Source: Epiperipatus broadwayi
Taxonomy: Eukaryota > Onychophora > Udeonychophora > Euonychophora > Peripatidae
NCBI GenBank assembly: GCA_028023455.1
Contig: JAQFVV010006245.1
Location: forward strand, 6,753,276 to 6,817,275
Length of the DNA: 64,000 nt
Reading direction: 5' to 3'
Below the pieces are notes generated by a model. That model worked only from the letters and a program-made list of their open reading frames with translations, was not told the DNA's origin and did not search any database. Shown here one piece after another: positions 1-13,852 of this stretch (the stretch's first letter is position 1; every line of letters starts with the position of its first letter). The position numbers and the translations under genes are program-made.

Positions 1-2200
1 TGTACTCATGATCACATTGTATAGTTACTGCTATTACCTGCCTTGATAATGGCACTTTATCTTGAGTCCATAGTAGGTCATCTACAGTTAATCTGGCATT
101 GGACTTAAATTTTGTATGAGAAAGATCATTTTCTGGCAGTAAAAAGTATAGAGATGCTTACCTACAAATAATTAGTACAATTGTTGGCTTTTTACAAGTG
201 AGAATGTATTTTGATAATGTGGTGTAGCTTTAAATATATTATACATAGTTATTATGATAAAAAAAAATTGAAGTATTATACACCTTTCTGCCAAACCAAC
301 CTTATATTGTATGGCATGGTGAATACATCAATTATTCTTTTCCAGTCTGTGAGAAATTTCATGAAACTAATGGATGCAAATCCTGTGCCATCTCTGCTAT
401 ATTGTTGCATAAAAAAATTCCTGAACCATCTCTTGTACTTTGTTGCATACAAAATTCCTATGAATTTGTATTATAACAAATTTATTTTTAGTCCAATGTG
501 AAAAAATGTCAACTAAAATTAGAAAAATCTCATTTTGAATTGAACATGTTACCCAAGATTTAGTAGCTTGAGATCACTAGGCATATTTTTTGTGAGGCAA
601 CCACATTTTATTATGGTCCTGGTCATTTTTTGATGTAATTTTTCCAAGATTTTTGTTTGATTTTGACTACTATAAGATAACAGTAAGCCACTGTTTTCAC
701 CATTACAATTTCTGGCTGGATTTTGCAGATCAAATCCAGAACCCTAGTTTGATTCTTGGGAATAATAATAAATCAATCTCCAAAAATATTACCTTCTTGT
801 CAAAGACATTTTTTTTATACATTTCAGAATATTTTGGAAGGTTATCAGAACAAATTTTAAGCTTGCCTTGATAATTTCATTTTTAAATAGTTGATAGTTT
901 GAATCCTATTAATTCCAAGTTACAACATTATTGCTGTTAGTAATTGGTGATTGGTGGGTATCTGCATAAATTACCATATATTTTTAATGCAATTTACTCC
1001 CATATGTCTTAATAAAGCATATGCAAACAAATATTTTGGAATTTACATGCAATTGGTGATGAAATATCTCTAAACATTATATGATACTATAATTAGCCTA
1101 GTTTCAAAAACTTTGGGAACTTTGCATGTAACTAAACTCAAAGCATAATGCCTTGTGATTTAAATTATTCTCAGTCCAGAAACATGCTGCTTTTGATTAA
1201 AATAAATTGATAATTAGTGTGTGTATTATTTAACTTAACCAATATTTGCATTAACCCATAAATCAGAATGATATAATTAGTTGAGTCAATCTTTGGTGTG
1301 ATGTTTCATTTTTATTATGCAATACTAATTTTTTATTGGCATGGATTGTTGAACTGATGTTTATTTTCATCTTAAGGCTATTGTTAAATATATAAAGTTT
1401 AGCAAAGTTCAATTTTCCTTATCAGTTTTATTTTATTTCTTCTCCAACTTTAGTGAATCTCTTTATCTTTTTCGAAAAAAAAACCCAGACTTTTCTTTAT
1501 TATTTCTTGCATAAGCTCTATCACATAGATTTTACATTTGCCAATTACAATTTTCTTTTTGAGCATCTACAATATGTTATGTGTCCTAATTTCTGCAGCA
1601 AAAACAAATTATATTGTTGATCATTCCTCTAACTTCAATATTGAAGGTTGTGGATTATAATGAGTGATTTTAAATTCTCAAATTACTAATCTAAAATTGT
1701 TCAATATACCAAACTTTCCCAATTGTATCCTTATGAGATCAAGATGGTCAATATTTATAAAGCTGGTCATGTGATATATTACTTGTAATTGTCCCAGAAA
1801 CATTTTTTTAAGGAATTTATTATAAATATATATTTTTATCAGACCACAAAATGTTTAATTATTTTCTATAATCTTCTTAAACTGGCATTTATTATAAAAA
1901 CAAAAAACGAGAGTTTATGTAATGGGGCAAAATTGAAATAGTCACTTAACTTTTTGACTACTACATCATGCAAAAGTTCTGATAATTGATTTTCACATGT
2001 ATTAAATATGCATATAATTATAATATGATGTATTCTTTTATCATTTTATTTGCCAGTAAGAACTTTTACATACAAACAGCCAACCATTGAGATTATTGGC
2101 ATTAAATTTGTGTTTAAAGTCTGCCTGTTCAATGCCATTTTTATTTGAAATTTAATAGAAATGCAAATTATACAGTTTTACTGCAAGTACATTTATACTT
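1..2200. other. AT-rich DNA with no recognisable gene
   Basis: I see no coding region, RNA gene or clear repeat here. The open frames (for example 211-501 and 653-871) are short, rich in Phe/Ile/Tyr/Lys as expected from AT-rich sequence, and match no family I know. Confidence 0.6.
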
Positions 2201-2893
2201 ACAGTACCAGATTGATCTTGAACTCAGTTTAATCATAAGATGCCATTATGTATGATTCACTCAAATGCTTTATTATCAACACTAATGATTATTATCAGCT
2301 GAAGCAAATAATAATATTTATTATACATGACCATTCTTTAATGTGCCATTGTATGTCTTATAAAAACTAATGTTAAGTTCTGAGATCTTACTTTTGTATA
2401 ATAATAAAAATTAGATTATTATCATAGCTTGATTTCTGAAAATATGATATCAGCAAAGTAATACTGATGAATTGGTTATATTTCTTTAACAATGATCACT
2501 TATCTATTTCTCTGTATTAACTATAAAGTAATATTGGCTAATACAAATAAATTTTATTTGGTCTGAGATAAAAATGCTTTTACATCTTTTGAAACCACCA
2601 CCTAGAGTTAGAGAGTGATTTTCCTATCTTTATTACTTTTTAAATAATTGTTTTATTCTAATAAGATATGGTCTAACACAATTTAGAAACAGTTTAAACT
2701 ATTTTATGTACATTATATGACTCAATCACATATAGAAGTAAACTGCAGATTTTGCATTCAGTTTGAGAATTTAAAGAATGGACATAACAAATGTTTTTTT
2801 AATTTTAAAACAATAACATAATGAAATATCTAACTGTGGAAATGATAAAGAACTTTAAAATATAAACAAAGACTTCAGACCACTCAAAGAAGT

Positions 2894-3229
2894 ATGGAAA
2901 TATGCATGTTGGGAGTAACAAGAAGGGGTCGAAAATGCAATGTATGGGTAAGAGAACAAACAGGTGTTACTGATCTCATTGAAAAAATTAAAAGACTGAA
3001 GTGGAGTTGGGCTGGACATATTGTTAGAAGAGATGACAATAGATGGACAATTGAAATTTTAAACTGGATTCCAAGAGATTGTAAAAGACCCAGAAAGAGA
3101 CCACATATGAGATGAATGGATGAAATAAGAAAGTGTGCAGGGGTGAGGTGGAGAAGAGAAGCTAAAGATAGGAAAAGATGGATTGAACTTGGAGAGACCT
3201 TCATCCTGCAGTGGATTGATAATGGTTGA
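2894..3229 (+). pseudogene. LINE reverse transcriptase C-terminal fragment ('craniofacial development protein 2-like' family)
   Basis: The frame encodes the tail of a non-LTR retrotransposon polyprotein, with the recognisable run RLKWSWAGHIVRRDDNRWT followed by a basic R-P-R-K-R-P segment. An in-frame TGA at 3113-3115 falls where relatives normally have Trp; the same frame then continues (MDEIRKCAGVRW...) to the natural stop at 3227-3229. This is a 5'-truncated copy carrying only the region after the RT domain. Just downstream is a short TGATGATGAT run merging into (AT)n, typical of LINE 3' tails in this group. It is absent from the matching position in copy B, so it inserted after the duplication. 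Family assignment is from memory of the motif. Confidence 0.75.
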
Positions 3230-3248
3230 TGATGATATATATATATAC
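3227..3248 (+). repeat. LINE 3' tail: TGATGATGAT/(AT)n simple repeat
   Basis: The stop codon of the LINE fragment opens directly into a short trinucleotide repeat and then (AT)n, marking the 3' end of the insertion. Confidence 0.6.
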
Positions 3249-4892
3249 AAATTACCCTTACATAGTATATCAAGTCGCATATATCTGTATGGATTTAATA
3301 TCTTAATTAGTTTTCTTTTTTAAAAAAAACATATGCATATATTTCAAAAAATTATTTGTTAACTTTGTACAAATAATTTATGAGATATCTTCTTAAAATT
3401 CATGTTTATACTGCTTAGTGTTACACATGCACTATTATACAAATGAAAATAAAAATATAACATCTTAAAAAAGAAAAACAATATATACAATGATAAAAGG
3501 TATACAAATTAATTGATCTATTGTGCTAATTTACTGAAACATTTTAGTTACCTATAATTTCTGAAAATATTATATAATGTACTTGAAATCAATATTTACT
3601 CAATAACTTCACTATTTATTATCACTTTATTTTAAAATTATCATACAAAGTCTAATCTTAAGAAACATTTGTGACAGTGTTCAAAATAACCTCATGAAGT
3701 CACTTTTTAATTTGAAGATTGCTTTTTCGAAGTGTTAATTTTTCCACAACTATTTTTCTATATCTATAACTTTGCTGAATTTTTTTCTCTACAGATGATT
3801 TTTTTTATTAATTTGTTTGCTGACTTTCAGTTTTAAATTCTGTACCCACTATTCTACAAAATATTGTACTTCCTGATAGACATGGGAACTCAAGGTTTAC
3901 AATTGGTGAATAATTTTTTCACAGCTGCAATTGAAAAATGATAGTAATAACTCAGTTTTTCAATGCTGATGTATCTTTTTTTTTCTTCAAGAAATTTGAT
4001 GTTTGTTTTTTTAAAAAAGAGTTTTGATACTTTTTGAAAGCAAATAACATGAAATACCTTCAAATACTGGTGAATAGTGACTGAATCTTAACTTCAACTA
4101 ACTTTATTCTAACTTCAACAGGCTTGCAATCTAAACACAGCCATCATTGTCATTACTTGCAATTAATTGGAATTATTGTTGTTCTTAATCTCTTTTAATT
4201 CCTATTCTCTTTCATTTGACAATTTGTGCTTGCCTAAAATTAAAAATAATCTTATTTATTGTTTGAAAATATATTGGTTTATCTATCAGATGATGTGTTT
4301 TGTTTTGTTGCTAATTTTTAGTTAATGATTTCTACAAAAAAAAAAAAATTAAGATTATATATTTCTTTTTTACCTTTTTAATAAACGATATGTTTAGTTT
4401 ATAAAAATTGAAATTTATAAAATTGATTTTAAATTTCAAAATTATCTTTACAGAAATTAATTAGTTTAGAAAAAAAAGTTATTTATAAACAAACAAAATT
4501 TGTTCCTAATATCCAATTTTTCAATTCAAATATTAATTCCAAAAATATTTAGTTATATAAAACTGATTTAAAAATATTTATGAATTTTATATATAGTAAA
4601 GTTTTAATTTATTACTAACAATTTTAGCTTATGACGAAAAATCAAATGTGATCTCTCTCTTTTTTTTTTACTTTATAACACAACACATATTAATATTAAT
4701 CACTATTGCCTTATAATATTTTAATTATTTTTTTATTCAATATTAATAACTATAATAGAAAAATTAGTCTGAATTCTTAAATCTATTCAAATGATTCAGA
4801 AATTTTTTAAAAAGCTGATTTATTCAGACATTTCTTTAAATTTTAGCATACTTAACATATATTTTTTTGAAAATATTATGTATCTGTTAATA

Positions 4893-5287
4893 CAGGGGTC
4901 ACCAACCCTATGCCCGTGGGCACCATGGTGCCCGCAGACCATTTTACATGTGCCTGCCACTATCCAAACATGATAAAAAATTATTTATCTGATACAAATA
5001 AATTTAATTTTTAAAATTTCTTATAAATTAATGTATATTGTAATCAAATTGTAGGGCATACTATACTTTTACAGTGTAAAAATATAAACGTTAATTTTAT
5101 GTTAAAATTTTATTTTTGAAATAAATATTGTTTTTGTACATTATGTGTATTATTAACAATATCCAACTATAAATTTACATTGAAAAAATAAATGGTGCCC
5201 ACACCTGGTTGAAAAAATAAATGGTACCTGCCACCTGGCCTGTATTATAGAATGTGCTCTTAAGTGCAAAAAGGTTGGGGACCCCTG
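4893..5287. mobile_element. hAT-type MITE (395 bp) with perfect 8-bp target duplication
   Basis: The element starts CAGGGGTCACCAACC and ends GGTTGGGGACCCCTG, terminal inverted repeats matching at 14 of 15 positions. It is flanked by the perfect 8-bp duplication TGTTAATA (4885-4892 and 5288-5295), the length made by hAT transposases. CAGGGGT termini are typical of hAT-Charlie-like elements. There is no transposase ORF, so it is non-autonomous. Near the 3' side a block of about 30 bp (AATGGTGCCCACACCTGG and a variant) is tandemly repeated. The corresponding place in copy B (about 18209-18235) reads through as an empty site, confirming both boundaries. Confidence 0.93.
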
Positions 5288-5469
5288 TGTTAATAGTATA
5301 GTTTTCATTTATAATGTCACTTTTCATGCACAAAATCAGAAACAACTTCTAATGTGCACAGAATACAGATTTTTATTTATTATTAAATGTATGCTTTGTA
5401 CAACTTCAATTACTTTTTCTGTTTTGACTCAATAATCAGGTCATATAATGCTACCATTATATGACACTT

Positions 5470-8450
5470 AAGTAAGCAATTTGTAATTAATAATACGCTG
5501 ATGCATTGAAGTGAAACTTTTTTATGTAATAATTTGTAGGCTTTTTTTATATATTCCAATTTGTATATAAATCTTAGTTCTATTTTAATATTTGATTCAA
5601 TATTCAGTGTTAATTCTTATTATTATTTCTTTATAATAGACTAGTTATTTGTTTAGAATTTTCAATTGCAGTAATACCTTTCTTAACTTGCTTATGAATA
5701 CTCATAATTTATAATTTTAATTTTTAATAATTCAGTGCAACAATATTTTATTTAGATATTTTTTTGTTTTCTCAAATTCATACAATGCACTTCATGAACT
5801 AAATGCTTTATGTTAAAATTTATACATATTATATGAATATTCATTTAAGCTCTTGTACTTTATGTCAATTTATTGTAGTTGTATAAATATTTATTAATGT
5901 AGTAGTAGAATGAGATTCAATGCATATCTGGAATAGAAATCTCATCATCGATAATACAGTCAAATGAGTATTTTATCCTTTCAAATTATTTTACAGTTTA
6001 ACATTCAAAAATATTGGTTTATGATTTCTTTATCAATCATTTTTATTTTAAAATTATAAACAGTAGGACTACAAGACAAATCATGCACACATTTAATATT
6101 ATATACAATGAATTAATCATCTGGTATTAGAAAAAAGTACTTAGTACTTAATAAATAACTGAATTTGATAATCATTCAAAATGATATCTATGTAAGCAGT
6201 AAATTTTATGGCTAGCAAAATAAAATAAATTCACATCTCTGCTACTAGTTCCATGGTCAAAAAGTATATGTATGCTGCATATAATCCAATATTTTCTCTG
6301 CTTGACAACTTATATTCATATATTTCTATCTTCAATGATGAATAACATTAGAAACATTTATCAACAAATTTTAACCCTCAGCTTTCTAAAAATTTTTAGA
6401 AAAAATCATATAAATTTCACTTTCTTCTTCACTTTTTCAGACATTATAAATAACAAAACTTCTCAGGTTTCTTTTATCTTGATACAGAATTTTCAAATAC
6501 AAAAATAATCAACTTGGTTTTATAAAAAAATCTTTTTCTTTTTTTACTTTCTATAATTAGGCTTGGTTTAACATTCAAGATGCTTAAAGTTATTCTCATT
6601 AAATTTCTTCTCAAAATACTTTGGATCTTAATAATTTTATCTTGTAATAGTTATATAATGTATTTATATGTCATGGCCTTATCTTAGAAATTTATTAACA
6701 CTTGCATTTTTTTTCATAGTTTGGTCTTGTAATAATTAGACAATTTATTTTCATGTCCGGGCATACTATTATTCAGGATTTTAGCCATTCTTTCATTATT
6801 TTTTTTAACAGAACAATTTGTCCTATTCATATTTAAACATCATGTTTATATTAAATGAAGGTTTTTTTTTATAATTGATAATATTTCAGTTATTTTTAAT
6901 GGTGCTTTAGCACAATTGATAAAATAAAAGTTATTTTTAATGAAGTTTTGTTACAATATATGACAGTTGTCTTTTAAATGTCTTTAATTAATCATAAATC
7001 ACTGTACAAATAAGATTGTCAGGATTGAAATCTTTGTTTTCATTTTAATTGATCTACTTTAAAATTGTTTTTAACTTTGCTTATATTTATTGAGCTAATA
7101 ACATAATCTTCATTTTTCTTATTATAATGTACTAAATAATTATTACAATCATTTTCTGTTTTCTACATGTTAACCTTTTATGGCTTTTTTTGCTTCATTC
7201 ATTTTTTTTTAATTCTTCTATCTAGAACAAATTTGTAGTTAGTTCTCATAAATCTTGTATACATCCTCCTTCTGTTTTGAACTTTTAGTTTCGGTATTAA
7301 TTTTTGATTTGTCTGACTGGCTAATTAATTGTGATAGGCTTTTTTTTTCATTAAGCTGTAATTCCATTTCTGAGATATACTATTAAGTAAAGAGTACATC
7401 TATTGTAAATATGATATTCTAATAAGTTTTTATCATATTCTAGTAGATAGGTATTAAAAAGCAACCACTGCTGTCTAGGACTAAGTTTTATTCTCTAGAT
7501 TTGATTTTAATTTTTGGTATGGTAGTGCTTTTAGAGTGATAGTTTTTCAACTTGCCAAAGTTGATTTTTTTCCTTTTATCTTCTCCTCTTCCTCCATCTG
7601 TTGTGATTTAGGAGAAATGTTATTTTATACAGTAACTACAACATTTTTATAATACAGTTCAGTTTTGATACCACTTTAATATTACTCCATCATTTTTGCC
7701 CTATATATAGAATCTTCAATAAACATTAACTAAATTTGAGAGTTTTTAAAGATTTTAACATGACTTGTAGCTTTTTTCTATTTATAATTTTATCAGTTTC
7801 CCCATCTCTTTGAAACATTTCCTTTGTTTTTTTGAATCTGCTTATCTAATATTTCTTTATTGGTGTTATAACAGTCATTCATCTTTTCAATTGTGTTATT
7901 TTTTTTTTTATGCCATCCAACTTTTTATTTATTTTTTGATTCATGTTTTGCAAGAGTCACTTTTTTGGTCATTTTCATCATTGCTGCCATGGTTTAATTA
8001 TTTAGTATTAATTGATGTGAACTTTGGTTTTCCATTTTCTATGAATTTAACAGAGGTTGAGTTTTCACGTGTGAATATGTACAGCTATTTTCTATCATTT
8101 CTTTGGATATTCTGCCCATTTACATCAACATAACAATTTATTATTAGCTGAAGAAAAATTTAAACTTTTTTTAATACAGTATAACTTTGCCACAAAAGTT
8201 GTTTCATCACTTTTTTCCATGCAGTCCTGTCTCACACTATTGTAGATGCATTTAGTCTAATCTGTTCTAATTTAAATCTTGCTTTACCCTAATCTTTTTG
8301 TTCTGTTCTATTTTAGACTACCTATATTTTTTTATTCTCTATCTCTAACTTAGTCTTCTATCAATCATTCAGTTTTATTGTATTCACATGTCATTGCTTA
8401 GTAAAACTTATATAATTTTGTCATTAATGTTATATCTCATAAGTTTTGTA
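5470..8450. other. AT-rich DNA with no recognisable gene
   Basis: I find no supported coding region. Frames such as 6272-6508 and 7810-8133 are hydrophobic, low-complexity translations of T-rich DNA. This stretch separates the two copies of the duplication. Confidence 0.55.
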
Positions 8451-9013
8451 AAATTCATGCTAAATAATTTATTAGTCTCAACACTGAGGGAGTAGAATTT
8501 ATGTACTAAATGATTCTTGAACTTAGTTTGACCCATAATAGAATGCTATTTATGTACTAGACATTCAAATTCTTTACCATCAATGCTAATAATGATGGTT
8601 AGTGTATGAAAATAATAATATTTATTTTACATGTTGACACTTTGATGTACTACTATATTTAATGAAGATTCATTTGTTTATTTAATCATAATAATAAATT
8701 AAGTGCATACAGAAAAATATCCATCATTATTGATTTGCATAGTTTGATTATTCAAAGTATAATCTCAATAAAGTAATGTTGATGAATTGGTTATATTTTC
8801 CTCACAATAACTTTTATTAAATTTCATATTGTCTGGCATCAATCAGCTTTATCTGCTTTAAAGTAAAACTGCTTCTGTACCTATTGGCACTATCTGGATT
8901 CCGAAGATGATTTGCTTATTTTTATTACTTCTTAAATATTTGTTCTATTACAATAATTACTTACAGAAATTTAAGGTACTTTTTTGTATATTAGATAATT
9001 CATAATCATATAT

Positions 9014-9113
9014 GTATATAAAACCTATTTATTCAATATATTAAATGTTTACTATAGTAAATAGAGGGATTTGAACTTAGAATTTTCTGTCTATATTCAT
9101 CTCCACTCCATCT
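9014..9113 (-). mobile_element. Short tRNA-derived SINE-like insertion
   Basis: On the minus strand AGATGGAGTGGAGATG resembles a pol III A box and AGTTCAAATCCCTC a B box (about 9062-9075), at roughly tRNA spacing. The segment ends in an AT-rich tail. The matching part of copy A (about 2720-2740) lacks about 100 bp here, so this is an insertion in B. I have not identified the SINE family. Confidence 0.5.
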
Positions 9114-10059
9114 CAAAGTAAATTATATATTCTGAAATCAGATTGAGAATTAAATAAAGAATGAATATAACTAATGCTCTTAATTTTTAAAGTAATAATT
9201 TAATAAAATAATTAAATATTATAAGACTAAGAAATTCGAAGCATATATAAATTCACACAATATTTTTATATAAATACATTAAAATTCACCATTATATTGT
9301 GAATATATCTACAAATACAAAAATTATTCTTGTGTATTCTGCTTATGTGCATGTATTTCTGGCTGGGTTTAATGTTTGTTTAATTCCTTAACATCTTCAA
9401 AAATATATATAAGTATGCTGCTTAAAATTATTTGTTAATTATATACAAATAGTTTATAATATATTTTCTTGAAATATAAATTTACACTGTGCAATATCTT
9501 ATAATATATTGTAACGATCCTGCTATTTGGCATAAAGTGATAATCCAAATAACAAAAATGAAACAAGATAGGAGTAAAAAAACATAATTTCATTTAATCA
9601 TAAATTATACTAGTGATCAGACATAGCTTTATTAATTAAATATTATAAACTAAGATCACCTTTCCAAAGCATTAAATCATTCCTAAATAAGTGAAGGAAA
9701 ATTATATCCTCTATAGATTACAAATTTATATTAGGTTTAAAACTGGTGCATCATCTCAAAACTGGGGATTCCATAGGAGGATATTCTACATTATCGTCAT
9801 TATTAAACAATACAATGACTATTTCAGTGGAATATGAATTCTTATTTCCCTAGCTATTATAAAGTTTATTATTTAAATGTTAAAAATTTATGAGAAGAGA
9901 AACAGGAAGCTGGATTAATAAATAAAATATTTATTATACAATAAGACATATAAAACATTTAAACATTATTACATTAAGTTATAAAATAATAATAAATACT
10001 TAAATATTACCATCCTTCAGGTCATCAAACATTTTAATCACAAAGTTTTATCAAAGTCT

Positions 10060-10330
10060 TAGGTTTAAAATTCTTTTTTTGTTAAGCTTAACATTTGTTT
10101 GTTTTATATTATGGAGTCTATTCCAGTATTTAATTATGTTAAAAATCTATGCTTCAGAATGTAAAAACAATTTTTTTTAAATATCTTTAACTGCTTCAAG
10201 TCTTAATTTATTCAGATATTTCCTTAAATCATATTTCTTCATCTCTCCAAAAACAAATATTCTGTCAGAGAGGTCTTCCAGTTAATAATTATTTGTAAGC
10301 ATAATTTTTTTTAAAATGTAGATTAAGCAT
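10060..10330 (-). pseudogene. CR1/Jockey-like LINE 3'-terminal coding relic
   Basis: Minus-strand frames, broken by stops, give a pattern typical of the end of CR1/L2/Jockey-type polyproteins: a basic stretch followed by IIKYWNRL, compare the usual 'V.N.WN.LP'. Only the C-terminal part remains. Family is tentative. Confidence 0.4.
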
Positions 10331-10429
10331 AACTCAGAAATGGCAGTTGAAATCAACCCAGGCTACATTGATCAAGGGTAAATGATATACACTCAGTGAA
10401 ATTAGCCACCTTAAGCCACAATAATCATT

Positions 10430-10520
10430 TTATAATATTTATTTTTGTTCCTATGCAAAAAAAGAAAACTTGAAAGTTTTAGTAGTAACTAATGAAGATT
10501 GTAAAACAAAAGACAGACTA
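10430..10520 (-). repeat. LTR-like direct repeat, distal copy
   Basis: This segment (TTTATAATATTTATTTTTG... to TGTAAAACAAAA) matches 13853-13930 in the same orientation. The two bracket the minus-strand gag-like and integrase remnants, so they are probably parts of the LTRs of one decayed Gypsy element. Confidence 0.45.
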
Positions 10521-11774
10521 GAGACCCTGGCAGTGCGAGCTTTTAATAAAAATTTTAAATCACTTTTTTTAAAATAAATAAATCGGATTGATAATCTTTC
10601 CAATCATTTTTTTAAAACTAATTTTATTAATTACTATAAAAAATAGTTGTTTCAATATAAAATCTTTTTTATAACTTTGACATTTAACAAAACAAAACAA
10701 AAAAAAATTAATCGTATTTTATTTCAAGGTTTGAATAATTGACCTTAATCTTGAACTTTGGATGTTAAACTTAGGAAAAATAAAAGCAAATTTCGAATTG
10801 ATAAACTAAAAGAAATCTTTCCTTTTTTTAAAAAAAGTTTACCTATCTACATTTTTTAAAAATCATTATTATTAAAACTGATACTCCCAAAAGTAATCAG
10901 CATTTAAACCACCCTTGTGGTCAATTACGTATCTTGCTTTGCAAATATACATTGCCCTCCTACCAGATTAGAAATAAAATAAGTCAATTCAGATCTCTGA
11001 CATTGGAAGATTTTATTTCTATACTAGAGATTAAGCAAGTGAGATAGTAAGTTCACAATTACACGTTCCATACTAAAGTAAACTGACTAAATGTTAATTA
11101 ATCTATATTAGTGAGCTAGACATATGAACATAAAAGGTACCGAGTTTAAAGTCACTTTTCAATACTAAAGTAAACTAAGTAAATGTCAACTAAATCCTAT
11201 TTTAATTTCTCAAGGATGTTTCAACTTTATTGTGAACTAATTTGTACAATATACAGTTGCTAATCAGGAACTCTTGGTTTGGATAGCTTTTTGAGAATGT
11301 CAGAAAAACTATTGAATATCCTATTCTAATTTACAATTCATAATTAAATATTTAACAACTCACTGGGAATTCCTTTCTACTAGATACTCTGCAGTGAGCC
11401 CAGGATATATTTCAATTGGTGCTTCACCATCAACTTACTTGAGCTTTTTGAGCACAAGAACACACTTGTAGTTCAGCCAAAAAGGCTTACTCATACAAAT
11501 ATTTTCAATCCACAATGAGCATGCATACTATAAGTCTTACATCCCATATCTTTAACTTATCAAATCACTTACTCATCATCTTAAAAGTTTTTTAATAAGT
11601 TTCAAAGAGCAGGCATTGTATGTTCCCTTTTCTATTTCTTCATTAGCCAGTACAAAAATGTAATTGTTATATTGGCAAATTATAGTGAATGAGCTATCAT
11701 AAATTTCTTGAAATTTTTAATAGACATGGTTTGCAGGTGACTTATGAAATTAATCCGAATTATAACTTTATCAC

Positions 11775-12140
11775 TTAACTGAAAAGTATGGATAAATGCC
11801 TTCTGTTTATTCTTAAATCTCCTGGTTTCATTAATTTATGTCTTGCTTCAGTTATATCCTTCTCTACATCAATTGTAGGGAGATTAATGGGTAATTTTGT
11901 TTTGAATAAGTAAGGTACATGCTTACCATAATGCAAGCAAATATGTTCAAATCCTGTTGATTCATTAACAAACCAGTTGATGTAATTAACTACCTGATTG
12001 ACTTGCTTAACCCAACCACAATGGTTGGTATTAATATATATCTGAAATAAACTTCCTAATTCACACATCATTTGTTCATAGGTATTAGATTGGATTTCGA
12101 ATTGAGGTTAGAACATGTCTTATTTCATACTTCACATATA
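11775..12140 (-). pseudogene. Gypsy-type integrase C-terminal remnant
   Basis: The 98-residue open stretch begins MMCELGSLFQIYIN and contains GWVKQVNQVVNYINWFVNES, STGFEHICLHYGK and a basic helical tail EARHKLMK. That is the order seen after the catalytic Glu in Gypsy integrases ('ERV.REL.R.FRTY...W......E..LN...H.STG..P.EL..G'). The homologous frame extends a few residues upstream of the first Met. The catalytic core is missing. It lies downstream, on the same strand, of the gag-like remnant at 12600-13345, consistent with one internally deleted element. Confidence 0.7.
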
Positions 12141-12599
12141 TTTAAATATCCAACATTAATAAAGCAAATATTATATGTGTAATATATAATTAAAGTTTTA
12201 AATGTATCTTGACTATAAACATTTTTATTAGGGGCTTTTTTTTTCATCTCAAAATTGTAATTTGCCACCTTATATTTTTTTAACAATTATAATGAAGTTG
12301 AACATACATTTTTTAAAAAAATGTTTCTGTAAAAATAATTTATTTCCATCCATCCATGAACTCATTAATCAGATCCTAGATCTTTGATGAGATAAAGCTA
12401 TCCAAATTTATAATATTAAACTGGGTTTAAGCTTTCTCTCTCCATGTAATTTTCAAATACCCTCTATATTTTCAAATGGAATGACAAGAAAATTTTTCTC
12501 TCTATACTACCATCTATCACGTGGTTACCCTTACTATAAATTTTCCACTGGAGTAGATATTTAATTAGTTTTCTAGGGGTTCTATTCTCTATTTTCTTT

Positions 12600-13345
12600 G
12601 CCATTATAATTCAGATCATTTAAACCTCTTTACATTGTATGGTTTTACAAACTTGTTTTACACACTTATAATTAATCATTTGGATTTTTAATTTTTCCCT
12701 TCCTTCTATATTATCATAAATTTAACTTTTTAAGTTTTCCATTTCTTCAAAAATAATTTTATTTTCCACCCATACTTCCTTTATGCTTTGTTGACTATCT
12801 ATAGATTTTACTTCCTTACTTTGTTGTAACTGTTCAACATTTAGAAGCCTCATATCTAAGCTTTGTTGCTCCTTTATACATTTTATTTCTACTACATCAC
12901 CAGAACCCTCTATTTCTATCTTTTCAAATCTTTCAATAACCGTTGTTATTTCTAATTTTAATGCTCAATGATTTTCTATTTTTACTTCTTTGTAACATTT
13001 CTATTTAATTTTTCTGTTCAATTTTATTTTGACTTTCTGATTCTACTATTTCTTTTTTATGATTATCAACTATTATGTCTATCTCTTTATTTTGATCTGC
13101 AAACATTCTATCAAATATTTTGCTTCAATCTTCTAATTTTTCAACAAAATTTTTTTTTTATTTTCCAACTTTATAGTTGCCTCTTTAGTTTGATTTTCAA
13201 ATTTTTCAATTTTTTTGAACATTTCCCTCATCATGGCCATAAACTCATCTTTATTTAAGACTTCTCATAGATGCATATTTTGTTCCTCACTGAAAATACT
13301 TTCTGTTTTTCTTTCTGGAGTCTGCATTCTTGCTTTCAATCTAGC
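12600..13345 (-). pseudogene. Coiled-coil gag-like remnant of a Gypsy element
   Basis: The minus strand starts near 13335 with MQTPERKTESIFSEEQ, then after a stop gives EFMAMMREMFKKIEKFENQ and further Lys/Glu/Ile-rich helical sequence with several stops. The style (short acidic N-terminus, MMREM, then long coiled coil) resembles the N-terminal half of the 434-aa ORF at 50138. No capsid motif or zinc knuckle is visible. A relationship between the two is inference from this resemblance. Confidence 0.45.
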
Positions 13346-13852
13346 ATGCATCTAATTAATCATAATATTTAACTACAATATATATATATTAATAACACTT
13401 TAAAAATAATTTCTGCTTAATTTTTTATTCAACAGACAAGTGTGATCATTCATCCTTTCACTCTGTACCCTTTTTATTAGTACCTGCCTGATTATTTTAT
13501 TATCTGCCATTTCACTAGTTTGATCCACTTAAACACATCAGTTCAGCTAATAATTCAACTGTTAGCCTCCTCTCTGTTTCCACATCTCCTACCAAATTAT
13601 TATTATTTTATTAATTAGCTAGAGTATTGAGTACTCTACTCACATTAGATGCCAATTTATAACAGACTTATCTCAGGCCTACGTTTAAGGTATCATTTTG
13701 TAACAATTTGAGTATTTTTATTGCTAGATACTCAGGGTCATTCTCAAGCACTCATGCTGGATACCAATTATATCAGATTATTATTTTTAATATTAGATAC
13801 ACACGGTCATTCTCAGCACTCAAGTTGAATGCCAATTGTATCAATTTATAAT

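Larger units (their letters stand above)
2200..5470. repeat. Copy A of an ancient duplication
   Basis: This block aligns in the same orientation and order with about 8.45-18.45 kb. Anchors are 2220-2350 with 8520-8650, 2740-2800 with 9115-9180, 3490-3905 with 15545-16060, 4190-4310 with 17525-17640, 4400-4670 with 17745-18000, and 5290-5470 with 18220-18450. Similarity is patchy and interrupted by insertions private to each copy, so the duplication is old. Copy A carries a LINE 3' end (2884-3245) and a hAT MITE (4893-5287) that B lacks. The outer limits are uncertain because divergence hides them. Confidence 0.7.

Noticed and set aside
7810-8133. 107-codon hydrophobic frame as a membrane protein
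   Set aside because: Phe/Leu/Tyr-rich translation is expected from T-rich DNA; no homology or gene context.
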